Source: Trichopria drosophilae (lineage: Eukaryota > Arthropoda > Insecta > Hymenoptera > Diapriidae). From it: 64,000 nucleotides of DNA. Below are positions 1 through 12,022 of this stretch, one piece after another. Every line of letters begins with the position of its first letter. The first letter of the stretch is position 1. A program made the translations under genes and the position numbers. The stretch is taken from NCBI GenBank assembly GCA_030407085.1, contig CM059587.1, forward strand, positions 106,227,501 through 106,291,500, written 5' to 3'. The notes below the pieces were generated by a model that saw nothing but the letters and a program-made list of their open reading frames with translations, did not search any database and was not told the DNA's origin.

Positions 1-35
1 ACGAAACCGAAACACTTCATTCGATTTCCTTACCA

Positions 36-1830
36 TTATGCGAGCTTTCGACCACGCGCTGCCCGACGGCTCGATAATATCATTGGGAAGCATCTAGTTG
101 ACTTTAGCACGGCCGGCGAAACATGGCGAAACACGGTGAAATACGGCGAAACACGGCGAAACCGATGCTTAATAGATCGCACATCTCCTCCGTCGATGAC
201 GTACTGTACCAAGGGACTGGTTCCAAAATTGACCTGTGGAGGGGGTAATAACTGATCAAGCTGTCCATTCAACTGTTGCTCCTGTATCGAAGTTACCTCC
301 GCTAACGCGGTACATTCGGCGCATATCGTCGTTTCCTCTCCAATAGCGAACTTTCTTAACTTAGTGTATACAGTAGTGTGATCATGCTTTGGAAGAAAAG
401 CTGCTCCGTCGGATTTTCCGTGTAGATGACCAACGGTAGCTGCCCTATTATTTTCACCGAATGGACTGCGTGCTTCGCATTTCTTCGTGGAATGGCAAAA
501 TGCAACCACTCTCTTTATTATCTCTTCTGGCACTTTCCTCTCCGTTGCCTTGGTTCGTACTCGTTGTAACCGACCAAATTCCCCACATTTTCTTTAGAAA
601 TATGAGTACCTCCTTTTACGCATTTGGAACGTAACGGTCGCCGCGGGTTGGCAAGGAGAACTCGTTACCCGATCCGCTCTATTCGATTCCGGAGTCTCTC
701 GCTCCTGCTTCCATGCAGTCATCGCATTCTCGCTGAATCGTTCCCAATCGATCACACCCGTAATACTGCAAGGGCTTCGTGCACTCGCGAGTGAAGTGAC
801 CCGTCCCGCCGTAGGTGTAGCACGATCACACTCTCGGTGCTCCTTGGCCGACAGGTCGGGTCGGTCATCTCTCAAGAGAGATCAAGGCTCAACGGATCTT
901 TGTGATAGTTTCCTAGTGACATGTGGCAAGGATAGAGGCTTCATCCCTCAAGGCTCGCCTGACGAGATTAACCGAATCTGCGCGACCTTGGTTGACTTTC
1001 CTGTTCCCGACGCTTTTCTCGTTCGTTCTTCCCTCTGCGATGAGCTAATCGTCCGGCACTGTCCGCAGACAACTCTGATGCCGAATCTGGCTCTATCCTC
1101 CCAGCTGCTTCTCTGGTGCTCTGAAACGCTGGTTTAGATAGGATTCCTCGTCGCTGACTCGAAATTTGTTAACGAAAACGCAAATCCCAATGCTTTTTTT
1201 CGGCGTACTCTCGACTTGCGGCGAAAAGTTCATGGAAGATGATGCTTCTTTTCACTACTTTCTGATTTGCGACAATCTGGTCGAAGATTCTGAATCATCA
1301 TCTATACCTGGGACGCCTCTAGGGTCGATTCCTTCGTCTTCTGTAATTGACGCAGCATTTCTTCTAAGAAGTCCTTGTCGACTTCTATAGGCCCCTGCAG
1401 CCGCACTTGAATTTTCAGATACCGCTCGACGTGCGCTGTACGGAGAGCTCGTCTCGTACTCATTACTTGACCTTGTCATCCAGCACGCCGGTCATCACGC
1501 GCTGGACAGCCCACACATTCGTTGATGCCAGTCAGGCGTTTTTTCAAGTTCAATTTTTGTCCTCCGCCGAATTTCACGCCCCATGAGCGAAGCTGCTTCA
1601 ATCTCCACGTTCCTTGTGGATGTCCGCGTTCTAGACCGCGACTAGACCGTACTATCGTTGGATCCGCCATCGAGCCTGTTGCTAAGTTTTTACCGAGGCA
1701 GTCGCTGGTCTCTTTACATACGAGTACCAAATCGCGCCTTTCCGGCGATTTCTCTCGGCATCGCTCCCTCATACACTCGAATAACTCAGCATGGCTCAAT
1801 GAAGAGCGCCTTGCGTGCCGCCACATTTGA
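36..1830 (-). pseudogene. Decayed Ty3/gypsy-like gag-pol relic
   Basis: Minus-strand remains of an LTR retrotransposon, in several frames. At 781-822 the minus strand reads CYTYGGTGHFTREC, a CCHC zinc-knuckle pattern whose second Cys has become Tyr, as expected near a Gag C-terminus. Downstream on the same strand, an open frame at 533-36 contains VIDGGDVRSIKHRFRRVSP, which resembles the conserved stretch just before the reverse transcriptase in gypsy-type Pol. Its N-terminal part has a Cys pair (CAEC). The open frame at 1826-1476 is basic and may be part of Gag. No RT catalytic motif is visible because the window begins there. Broken frames and the lost Cys indicate a dead copy. The class assignment is an inference from two short motifs. 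Confidence 0.45.
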
Positions 1831-2565
1831 CGTAACGGGGGCGCCTGGTTTTGCGATACTCACGTCGCTATTGGACACTTTACCGGTGCGGAATCTCGCA
1901 AGACGTGCCACTCGCAATTCCCACCACCTAGTAATGCCACCTAGCATCTAAAATCATGTATTGAGGATATGTGGAGCAAAGGGCGACGTGATTTGACAGT
2001 GACTCGTTGCACGTTCAACCCTTAAGTTGCCTCCGCATACAGTTCATTTAGCCTTACAATCTCGTCCTGAAACGACTAAACCAAATTAACCTAGATCGGA
2101 AATTATTCTTTACTGAGCGCAAGTACCGACCCGGAGGGCGAAGTCTTCACCACTTCCGCGGATAAAAATATCGCGAACACCTAAATGCATTAGCCCACTT
2201 ACTTCTTGCTACCTGTCAAATTTTCAGTGATTTTCAAGTCATGGAGGATGTAGACCATAAGGTCTTTCATTTAACCGCATACGGCCGCACGAGTGCTATG
2301 TAACACCCTACAGTGCCAACAGTGCCATAAAACGTTCGCTTTCTTTGGAAAATCACGAATTTTGGAGGTGAGCGAATAAAAACACCTCTAATACCCAACG
2401 ATGGACAAATACATACATATATATAATGCATAATCGTCAACTTTTGTCAACACTGCTTCATTTTTTCATAATGATAAGTAAGACTATATTGATAATGGCA
2501 TATGCATATAATTCCTTCTGTGGCATTATTAGCTATGTACTTGCCTACAATTATTTCTAGAGCTA
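1831..2565. other. No gene seen; possible 5' region of the upstream relic
   Basis: Moderately GC-rich at first, then AT-rich after about 2400. No open frame, splice-bounded exon or clear LTR boundary was found. Part of it could be the leader or LTR of the minus-strand relic, but I could not place its ends. Confidence 0.4.
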
Positions 2566-2570
2566 ATTAC

Positions 2571-2885
2571 TGTTACGTACCGGTGGTACGTAGCGTCCGT
2601 CCCACCCATATTATATCATTTATATTATAATAAATCAACCTATTCTCAAAGCCCACCGTGAGAATATGCACAGCTTGCGAATTCACATAGAAGTCAAGAG
2701 TGCAAGCTCAGCATAGTCCCACGGTTGGAAATAAATGCGATGACGAACTTCGCTGCGCTCTCGAATCGAGGCGGCATCGAAGGAGTCAGTCGCGGAATTT
2801 CATCCAAACAAACTTCGCGGCTCCTCATTATTTGTAACCTTCCCCACTCACCGCTCGCGCTGTTACGAACCGCGTGTTCGTAACA
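2571..2885. repeat. Solo LTR with 5-bp target site duplication
   Basis: A 315-bp block starts TGTTACG and ends CGTAACA, the TG...CA ends of an LTR with a 7-bp terminal inverted repeat. It is flanked on both sides by attac (2566-2570 and 2886-2890), a perfect 5-bp target duplication. No second LTR or coding region lies between the duplications, so this is a solo LTR left by LTR-LTR recombination. It is clearly less AT-rich than its flanks. Family is unknown; a 5-bp duplication fits Ty3/gypsy or BEL/Pao. Confidence 0.8.
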
Positions 2886-2890
2886 ATTAC

Positions 2891-3602
2891 TATGTTTAAA
2901 TTTTTTAAATTACCTTGAACGACACCTTAAGAATTTGAGAATATATATGGTTTAAACTATCATCAATACTAAATCTGTGTTGATTCTTTAGCGTACAATT
3001 ATTTTCATCTTCTATCTTGTTTTAGTTAATTGAGAAATTAAAATCTACAATAATTTGGTTCCAGATATTTTTCGAACAGCCATGCCTACAAAAATAAAAT
3101 TCACATAGTCAGAAATATGTTACTATAAATAACTTGAGCAGCTTTATGAATTATAACTAAGAGCTCCATTGCTAAAAGGTTAGATTAAAATAAAAACATG
3201 TTTCTTGACACAAAATTAATAGCAATGTTTAAAACTAAATATTTAACTAGTTGTCGTAGAATATCATTTAGGATTTACTACATTCAGTAGTGAAAAAGGA
3301 AAAAGAAGCTTCATTATTATTAGCTGCAATAAATTGTTCATCCAGGTAAATCTCATATAAATGTAAATTTCATTTTTTAAATCATCATATATTATGTGCT
3401 TCCATTATTTTAAAAATAACCTTTTAAAAGCGCAAAAATTATTTTCTATTATGTTATTTCTGTAAAGAAGACCAATGATTTTTACATCTCTATATTATAC
3501 ACTGAATTCCTGTTTCGTTAACGATTTTATAACTCGATAAAAAAGGCAACTCTTATGCAAAAAGCATAAATGTTACGACTAAAAATAAGCATCTTTGCTT
3601 TT
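2891..3602. other. AT-rich intergenic DNA, nothing recognised
   Basis: No long frame, motif or repeat was recognised here. Confidence 0.5.
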
Positions 3603-3609
3603 TGATCTT

Positions 3610-3797
3610 TTTTTTTAATATTATTTTACGCCGACTTTTGTGAACCCAAATAGGACTAAATCGCGACGGGCCTACAGTTTATGAAGGTGGAATCCGCACC
3701 ACCTGAGCTTTGGCGTTTGCAGAGCCCGGGATCGAACCAGGGTTTTCTGATTACGAAGCCGATACATTACCAACGGAGCCACAGCCGGCCCACTTCG
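3610..3797 (-). mobile_element. tRNA-derived SINE
   Basis: On the minus strand the 5' end (right side) is tRNA-like. It has an A-box-like TGGCTCCGTTGG and a perfect B box GGTTCGATCCC, spaced as in a tRNA, with CGT in the anticodon-loop position. The acceptor arms do not pair, so it is not a functional tRNA. A non-tRNA body follows, ending in an A-rich tail at the left. The 7-mer tgatctt occurs at 3603-3609 and 3798-3804 and is a plausible target duplication. The pol III boxes are internal. Confidence 0.75.
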
Positions 3798-3804
3798 TGA
3801 TCTT

Positions 3805-4525
3805 ATTGAAAAATGCTCAACTTTCATTTAAAAATAATTTCAAAGAAATAAAATGGGTTTCAATCCGGAAAAAAACTATTTAATAATAATATTTATGAAC
3901 ATCATTTTAAATTATATATTGCGTTTGTTTATGATAATTTTTATTTGTCCTAATAGTTTAGCTGTTCCGACTATATATTTACGTAACTAGGCTACTGGAA
4001 ACGTAATAAGGTTTACTATTTTTTTTAAAACTAGGTAAATGTACCCTTTGCATAGTCACAATAAAGTAGAATTCCTTAATCACTTTTCTGATTGTTTCGA
4101 ACAACATTGTGTGCAAACTTGGAGACACCGATAAAGAAGCAGAGGTAAGTTTTGTAAAATTACAAATAAGCTTGTTTTTAAATTCGAACCTTATTATTGG
4201 ACATTTTTTTAGGGTTACAAATTTTGAATTGCAGTCGAATTTTATAAATCGAATATAGCGGATTAAATAGATATATTCGAAATACGCAATCCAAAAATAA
4301 AATGTCAGTACACCGATTCATAGTGACTCTACAAAGACATAAGTGTCTTTTTATATAATTCTTTTTTTTTATAATTCGGTCCAACATTCTGGATCCTATA
4401 TTTTGAGTTTTTAAAATCTGAATTTAAAGTAGTAAACGAAGATATAAAAAAGCAAGCGTAAAAAATGTACAGCGCTTAAGATATAAAGAAATAGTTCAAG
4501 CTTAAAAAATATTTACTTATTTAAC
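3805..4525. other. AT-rich intergenic DNA, nothing recognised
   Basis: The only open frame (4387-4178, minus) has low-complexity AT-driven composition and no motif. Confidence 0.45.
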
Positions 4526-4755
4526 AGCAGTAGGGGGACTATAGGAGTTTTGGCCCAGTAGGAGTGGGGTTAGGAAGCCCCGCCTCTTCCTTCTTCCTAA
4601 AGCCCCACACCTTCATCCAGGGAGGACACGCCCATCACTGAATCTACTAGAGGTGTGGGAAGCCCCGCCGCTTCCTCCAGGAGTAGGGGTAGGAAGCCCA
4701 GCTCCTTCATCCAGTGAGGCCCCGTCTCTTCCGCAGTAGGAGTGTGGGTAGCAAT
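4526..4755. repeat. GC-rich block of imperfect short repeats
   Basis: Variants of ggaagccccgcc, ttcatccag and gtagg-agtgggg recur several times in about 230 bp. They form a degenerate minisatellite-like block in otherwise AT-rich sequence. No coding frame is convincing. Confidence 0.55.
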
Positions 4756-5338
4756 GTAGTAATGCACATTTAAATATAAACAATCAACGTTTTAGACACT
4801 TATATGCTTTATTCAGTTCGTTTCTTACTAATACGAACAACAATTTTTGGTCACATAAGGGGCAAAATACCATGAATAGCTCTGGTTTTGAGGTACAAAA
4901 TGCAAAATTGTTGAACATTAATTAATACGCTTATTGTTGAGGTATAGAATATAAAAGTATATGACCATTACTTACGTACCAATAAATATTTTTAGAACAT
5001 AATTATTACATAAAAATTCGTTAATGTTAAATTCGGATTTTTCCATTTTGGAATGTTACGTTTTGAATTGTATTCGATTCCGAATATTTGCCTTTAGAAG
5101 ATTGACTCTTCAAAGAGTCTTGAACTCTTCCAATTCAGAATTTTTACCCCATCCCAAAAAGTAAATTATTTTGGAATTTTTTTACTTATGTCATCAGCAA
5201 ATTTAATCAATCAATTAATATTTCGACGTGTTATAAAAATAAATGACTTCCCCAATATAAATCCATTCCGTGGTACAAAAACTGTCCACACTATCGTTCG
5301 TGTTAAGAAAAAATTAATTTTTCACTCTAACATTATAG
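4756..5338. other. AT-rich intergenic DNA, nothing recognised
   Basis: No frame or repeat of note up to the hAT target duplication. Confidence 0.45.
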
Positions 5339-5346
5339 GTTGATAG

Positions 5347-6268
5347 CAGGGGGAGTCAACTGAATAGGAAAAAGAGGTTCCCGTTAGAGTGTAGTTCCAG
5401 AGGATTCGAGTTAGGTAGGTGTCGCTGCGTCGATGAACGGAAAGGCCTTGTTTATTAATATTTTGGCAGTTATCAATAGTGTTACATTGGATGGCTATAT
5501 CTTACCATAAACCGGTTTATTTCAATGCATTGATTGTCAATTTTGCGAATGATATGCATAAAATAGGGCATTCTTCAACCCTGTCCAGGGAGATTTCTCT
5601 GTTTTATGTTTGTACCTTAATTCCGTAAAATATTCTTCGTAACTCGGAGATGGAGACTTAAAACAATTTGTGTAATTCTCTCCAAACTTGAGGAGTTCCT
5701 CCTCCCCCTTGATACATTATATGCTATTTTCTGCCATGAGAAATGATTTGACCGAATACAATCCAGCAATTACCCATTCACGAACAAGTTATCACATTGC
5801 CTTAATTAACGATTTCACGTTCGTTACACATGCATCTTTTAGTGCCATTGTATAAATAAATATTTCTATTAACCCCCCTGGGCGCCAGGACGAGTATACT
5901 CCTTCAAACTGCATTGTTCCCTTATGGGAAAAGAAAAACTGGTGCACAGGAGGGTTAAATGTTAATACATTAAAAAATGTGTTTCATACTTGAATCTTTA
6001 AGTTTTATAGTACACAAAACAATTAAGTAATAAACAGAATATTTTCAAATGCAAATTGTGTTCCAAGAATACCTGTGTATCGTAAAAGTGTGTTGTTTTA
6101 GTCTGCATAAGCATTAATTCGATACTGGTCTATCCTGCGGCAACTTTAAAATGTGAATAAACAAGGCCGCGCTTTCATGTCATCAACGCAGCGACATCTA
6201 CTTAACTCGCAACCTTTGAAACTACATTGTAACGGGAACCTTTTTTCTTATTTAGTTAACTCCCCCTG
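5347..6268. mobile_element. Non-autonomous hAT element
   Basis: A 922-bp element begins CAGGGGGAGT and ends ACTCCCCCTG. Its imperfect terminal inverted repeats extend about 110 bp; the outer ends and the inner tcgctgcgt-type block match in inverse orientation. It is flanked by the perfect 8-bp direct repeat gttgatag at 5339-5346 and 6269-6276. CAGGG ends plus an 8-bp duplication are diagnostic of the hAT superfamily. There is no transposase frame inside, so it depends on an element elsewhere. Confidence 0.88.
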
Positions 6269-6276
6269 GTTGATAG

Positions 6277-7600
6277 TACACAAGTTCCGTGTATCTAGAA
6301 AAACTATACACCGGTAGATCCACGGGGAACAACTAAACGGTCCAAATGAACCGTTAAGGGTCATGGATTACTTTAGATAATTTATTCAAAAATGAATTTT
6401 GCGAGAAGAGCGACTGGCACACATTCAATAAAGTTTATCATTCTAGCTAGATTTTAATTTTAGTAGATTTTAGGCATTTTCCACGAAATATCTTAAAATA
6501 TTGCGGAATCGGTGGAAGTTATTCTTAGATCAAGTAATATACAGACTACGGCTAAAGGAATGTAGCATACATACATATATATAGGGTGTCCAAAAATTGA
6601 CCAACAGTATTTCAGGAGGCGATTCTCCCTGATATTTCAAACTGAAAAGTCCTTGGCCAAAATTGGCAGACGTACTGCTCGGTGCGTAAATTTGTAGTGC
6701 ATTGCAACTGGTGTTGGACAATCTATACCCTTTGGTCAAAAACTGGAAATGTAGAGGTGTCACAGGCAATGGAATTGATGAGGGTACGTGGCATATCAAC
6801 CTCATGGTTGAGCTTCTTCCATTCCCGAAAAATTGTCAAGTTTTCTGAAGTTTCGAATTACTAATAAGGACGGACATTCAAGACCAATGTGAATTAAGGA
6901 GCAGGACGCTGTTCCTGTCGCATGGCGTAAGCTGTAGAAACCTTCTTTTAGTCCGTTTGGAATGTGTCTGCCGTATTATCTCATTTAATTACTACAAAGT
7001 TTTTGGAAAATCTTCAAGTAAGAAGATCCATTTTGATATGTACGGTGAAAATTTAGCACTTATTATTAGAAGATATTGGTTAGTTATGTGATTATTTCGA
7101 GGGCATATTAATTAAATTCGCCGGTTTAATAATTTTGTGTTTTTCAAATTTATTTTTTGGCTTTCTGGAGTACGGAGTTCGTAATGTATACTACTGTGGA
7201 ATCTTTGATGTATATATAAAGCTGTTCATTTGTTTGGTTATCTTTCGTACAGACTTACACAAATTATTTGGATTTTACTTTGTCGATACTAATCTATTTA
7301 CAGATCATTTTGAATCAATTTCTGTTTCAGCGTATTTATACGTATACATTAAAAGCAGATATAAATTTATTGTTCTTTCAATATTTTTTTCGCAAATCAA
7401 TTGATTTTTTTGGAATTCAATTTACCTGATTTATTTTATATCCATGATTTTCTGGAATTAAAATTTTTTATTTAATGATTATATAAATCCTTTGGTAAAT
7501 TTTAGTTTCTTATCATTTATTAAAATTCAATATTTTTCTTGTGGGGTTCATTCTCGAATTATTTTCGCAAAATTCAATGGCATTAGAATGGACTCAGAAC
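6277..7600. other. No gene; possible transposon end near 6583
   Basis: From about 6583 the sequence reads tatagggtgtccaaaaat, a form common at the ends of insect DNA transposons. The next ~280 bp is less AT-rich than its surroundings and may be a decayed fragment, but I found no matching opposite end. The rest is AT-rich with no supported feature. Confidence 0.3.
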
Positions 7601-7673
7601 AACTTGTATGAGCAAAGGTCATCATATATGTATATGGTATAATAAATTCGGATGACCTTTGCTCATACAAGTT
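7601..7673. repeat. Hairpin with perfect 23-bp arms
   Basis: aacttgtatgagcaaaggtc (continuing atc) at 7601-7623 is the exact reverse complement of 7651-7673, separated by a 27-bp AT-rich loop. It resembles a tiny MITE or the remnant of one. Confidence 0.8.
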
Positions 7674-9557
7674 TACGTGTACATTGTTTAAAAACTTCTG
7701 CTCTTAACAGTTTTTCTTGGAGGCTGTGATTATTCAAAAACTACAATTTCTATTTCTTAGTCCTGTGTGCATGATGTCGTCCCTTAAAAATAAGTCACAA
7801 GGATGTTTTGTCAATCCAAGTTGACCGACTAAACATATGCACCATAGCATAAAAGTGTGCTGTAAATTAAAAAAAAATGTTTTTACCATAATGAAAAGTT
7901 CTGCGGATTTATCCATGTGTGTATTAAATAATACCAATTGTTTTATTCACTCTTGGTATTAAATGCGGATCATCAAATTAGTTATATTTTTTTTTCATTT
8001 TATGCCAAATTTTGAATGCTCATAACTGCTTTTGAGAGTTGCGTTATTTTCGACGATTTTTTAGTGACCACAGTTTAATGTTAACGACTGTTGATGGGAT
8101 ATATCGTACAGACGGTTGGTCAATGTCTTCTACATTTGAATATTTAGTTAGATTTCATTAATTGGTTGGGCATTTAATTTCATCAAAATTGAACTCAAGG
8201 ATTCGTAAATTATACGTTGTGCTTCATAAATTTTATTGTATATAATCAAAATTTGTTTTAGTAGAAGGTTACGGAAATAACGTTAAGTCAGACGTAGTAC
8301 CTCATATTGTTACAACGTAAAATTTTATCGAAATGTAATAAATTTATATTTGCTGAACAAATATATATATTCTTCAGATCTGTAGCTCTTATAAAATTGT
8401 ACAGAGTTTCAAGAAATCAGAAATGAACCATTCAATAATAAGCGTTGATATAAAAAATATAGATATTATATTAATTAACATCTAGATTATTGATTATATC
8501 TTATACAATAAATCGGCTCGTTAATGCTAACGATGTTATTTTTTTTTTCATAGATCTTAAATTATTACCTACTTTAAGATGACAATTCTGTGGAAGAACG
8601 AGTTCCGTTTTACGTACTAATAATAATGTACTGGTCACTGGATGCCAAATTTTTCAACAATCATATCAGAAGAATCGAATAATCAATTACTAATTATAAT
8701 TCCGTTTTAATTATAAGGTTTGATTATATAGCTAGAATAAACGGTAAAAATCATGCAAATTTTTTTTTTCTTAATTTACGTGTAGAAAAACAAATCAGGT
8801 GAGAACCAGGCACGATCGAATCATAAAGTTCTACTTTATTTTAATCTTAAAAAGAGATATGATTTAATATGTACGCCATTTATACCTGGAATACATGCTT
8901 TGTATATTCTACTAACCATATTTCAGTCTAATAAAACTATCAAATAAAATGTTAGGCCAAAAATTTTTTACCTACGATGTCCATTAGATGGTATGTGCTT
9001 AAATTTGAAATTTTCTAACATCTTGCGCCATACTCACTCAAATTCCCAAACCTTGACGAAATACTTATTATTTCAATCAATCTCTCGAAATTGAAATACG
9101 AAGAAAAAAGAAATAATGAACCCACGACTTCTGGAGCTTCCCCACCTTTTTCTAGGTAAAATAATTTAAATTTTCTGTTAAGAGGCAGTCGGGGACTACA
9201 TAAAGTGGGAAATTTCTGTAAAAAATAGAAAATCTTTAATCGTTTTGACACTTCATGGAAAGGAATGGTAAACTTGCGAATGATTTGGCGACATGTAGAT
9301 ATAATTTGTGGTATATATATGTAAAAAAAATTAAATTGTATATGTATATATAGTTTGTAATATCAGTTGTTAAAATAAAAAATAAAAAATAAAAAACAAA
9401 CTTCTAAAATTAAAAACAAAAATGATAATCGCATGCCGGTTTGTTCAAACGCTACAAATCGCATACAAAAAAGCTGTTACTTTCTGCAGTTATTCATATT
9501 TCATAAATGAACTTCAAATTCACTATCCAAATAATATAAATTTATATTGAAATATTT
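7674..9557. other. AT-rich intergenic DNA, nothing recognised
   Basis: Both strands were scanned. The short frames at 7937-7734 and 9251-9015 (minus) show no motif or splice context. Confidence 0.45.
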
Positions 9558-9659
9558 AAAACGGGCATCCTCGAAAAAAAAATTGTGTTACACCATTTCG
9601 ATGTATTTTTGCCTCCTGAAAACGAATATGATAATAAAAATTGGCGCGGATATACTTCC

Positions 9660-9734
9660 GATTAGGTAACACCGCCGATTTCAACGGCACTACACAACGG
9701 CTAGTGCCGTTGAAATCGGGGGTGTTACCTAATC
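9660..9734. repeat. Near-perfect palindrome nested in a TIR element
   Basis: Arms cgattaggtaacacc...ccgatttcaacggcacta (9660-9691) and their inverse (9702-9734) surround about 10 bp. Arm pairing is broken only at single positions. It probably represents a very short hairpin MITE. Confidence 0.75.
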
Positions 9735-10012
9735 GTAAGTACACCCATTGGCGCTCGGCAATATCTTGGCCACTATTTTGATAAAACAGCCAAAAACGTG
9801 ATTTTTTTTTAGTTTTTTGCAGTTATGTCAAACAAATACACCTCTGACGAAAACATTTTTTTCATTATCCCAACAGTAAGGCTGCAAATGAGCGCCGGAA
9901 GTACCCATATTGGGTTTTTGCAAGGTATTGTGACTCCGGATATGTCGCGCTGATGGTAATATAGAGCGTCAACTGTCTCGGTTGCAGCTTTGGCCACTCG
10001 GTGGCGCTGTGT

Positions 10013-10331
10013 GTAAACCTACGGGGTGCTTGCGTGCTGGGGGGCTCCGCCCCCCAGACCCCCCTCTTTTTTACACTAGCCTAACCTCCAACCATGAAGA
10101 TATGAAAGACAATCGCATCCACGTGACCATTCGGTGCTCTTCTAATCCTCGCCCGGAAGAATCCATCTCCCGGTATCACAGACGATTATCCTACTTTGAC
10201 CTCCACACGGACGCCAAATATCACGTGGGTTCGATTGTCTTCCATATCTCCATGGTTGGAGGTTAAGCTAGTAAAAAAAAAGGGGGGTTTGGGGGCGGTG
10301 CCCCCCAGTACTCAAGCACCCCTAGGTTTAC
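10013..10331. mobile_element. GC-rich foldback MITE
   Basis: The left arm starts gtaaacctacggggtgcttg and the right arm ends in the inverse (caagcacccctaggtttac). Pairing continues about 110 bp inward through the ggggggctccgcccccc stretch and the taacctccaaccatg block. Nothing is coded; the open frame crossing it is a composition effect. Confidence 0.7.
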
Positions 10332-10386
10332 CCATTGTCTTAAGATTTCACAACATATTATTTCCTTCCGTTTGAAAGGTAATGCG

Positions 10387-10485
10387 TGAACCTAGGGAGT
10401 GCTTGCGTGCTGGGGGGGGGGGGGGGGCCCCCCCCCCCAGACCCCCCTTTTTATACTGGACTAACCTCCAAATGCAGATAGGAGT
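10387..10485. repeat. Second, truncated copy of the GC-rich MITE end
   Basis: gtgaacctagggagtgcttgcgtgct, then a run of G, a run of C and a taacctcca block repeat the left arm of the MITE at 10013. No matching right arm follows. The homopolymer run may be miscounted in assembly. Confidence 0.55.
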
Positions 10486-10883
10486 GTGAATAGAGGGCAT
10501 CATCAAAAAGCCGGGTTCACTTCCTACAACTTTCGTCTGATTTAATTTTTTGAAGGGAACCTACTTTATCAACGTATAACTCGCCGAAACACACTATACG
10601 CACTTTCGGCGCTCATTTGCAGCCTTACCGTTGGGATAACGAAACAAATGTATACAACCTTTTTTGTAGAGAATTTTCCGCTCTACAATTTTTGTTTGAA
10701 ACATTTTTTTGTCGGAGGAAAGAAATGCAAAAAACTTGAAAAAATCATGTTTTTGGCTGTTTTTTCAAAATAGCGACCAAGATTCAAAATAGCGCCAAAT
10801 TTTATCATTATATTCGTTATCCAGGAGGCAAAAATACATCGAAATAGTGTAACAGAATTTTTTTTTACGAGGATGCCCGTTTT

Positions 10884-11513
10884 CCGAAGGTTTACCTATA
10901 TAAATGATAGTTTTCAGTTAATGGATACATACGCTGCGACTCAAGATGATTTTTCGATGACAAAATGTTCTATTTTCACGGAGTACAAAGCTTGCTTTAC
11001 GCACTATCGCAAAAACAGGACACTTCGTTCATCGTAGGCCTTCTCTATATTTCTTGCATTATAAATTGCTGCACATGGCATATTCATAAATATTTAATGA
11101 TTTTAAGTGGTAATTTTGTTTGTTTCAGTAGTAATTTTTTAGTTTCGCGGAAATGAATATATGTTTCATATATGCTTTCCATTGAATTAGACAAATATTT
11201 CTCGCACGTAGTGTCTCAGAAAAACAATATACGGAATAAATGTAAAATTTACTTGAAACAAGTGAATAATTAATTTGAATGGTCGCAGAAATTAAAATTC
11301 CGCTTTCCTATTTTTAGAATATTCTGTGCAAACAAGTAAAAATAATGATGAAAATAAAATTAAGAGATCAATCGAATTTTAAAGGCACAGAATATTTCTA
11401 TTTTTAGACATTTCATAACCATGGTTTCATAAAAAAAATTTAACAACAGAATTTATTTCTTGTGTAAATAGATGTCGTTCAAATCATCACGATTTAGCTG
11501 CTTCTCTTCAACG
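10884..11513. other. AT-rich intergenic DNA, nothing recognised
   Basis: No coding or repeat signal was recognised. Confidence 0.4.
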
Positions 11514-11728
11514 TATAGGCTTTAACGTAAATGAGCAAAAAATCTTACGTTCACTTCAAAATATAAATTTTAAATCACCTCACCAAATTAGTATCTATCT
11601 TTGCGAACATAATAAGTAGTGCTGAAATATTATGTTCGCAAAGATAGATACTAATTTTGTGAGGGGATTTAAAATTTATATTTTGAAGTGAACGTAAGAT
11701 TTGTTGCTTATTTACGTTAAAACCTATA
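11514..11728. repeat. Long hairpin palindrome
   Basis: Two arms of about 100 bp (outer ends tataggctttaacgtaaat and its inverse) meet around an ~10-bp centre near 11621. The inner ~80 bp pairs almost perfectly through the tatctttgcgaacataat block. It is a candidate hairpin MITE, and a transcript across it would form a long double-stranded RNA. Confidence 0.8.
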
Positions 11729-12022
11729 AGTCTATTTATTGATACATAACTTAAATAAACCTGTATTAATAAATAAAAAATAAATGACATATTTTTTTCA
11801 TGAAATGACGATATTTTATTTCACAGGCAAGTAAGTAAATGTTAAATTAAAGAAAATATTTCTGGAAATCAGTAAAATAGGTACAAACAATAAGTATTTA
11901 TTTATGTCATCAAAAAGTATAGTTATTTTTAAACAAATTTGAGCTGGATGAAACAAATTAAATCGATCAATCAAACGTAATTAAGTAAAATTAAATTATT
12001 ACGATAGGTTTTGTTTAAAATG

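Larger units (their letters stand above)
9561..10880. mobile_element. Long-TIR DNA element, AAA/TTT flanked (Spy-like?)
   Basis: Inverted terminal repeats of some 300 bp (with indels) begin acgggcatcctcg at 9561 and end cgaggatgcccgt at 10880. The left neighbour is AAA and the right neighbour TTT, with no target duplication. That matches the reported insertion habit of Spy-type transposons. No transposase frame is present. It hosts two nested insertions, a palindrome at 9660-9734 and a GC-rich MITE at 10013-10331. The superfamily call rests on the flanks and on resemblance to the element at 12817-14220, with which it shares the string atgcccgtt near its ends. Confidence 0.55.

Noticed and set aside
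3690..3797. Possible tRNA-Thr(CGT) gene on the minus strand
   Set aside because: The B box is perfect but the acceptor arms do not pair, and a SINE body with an A-rich tail follows. Called a SINE instead.
9982..10266. 94-codon open frame
   Set aside because: It spans the arms of a GC-rich foldback MITE, and coding is a side effect of base composition.
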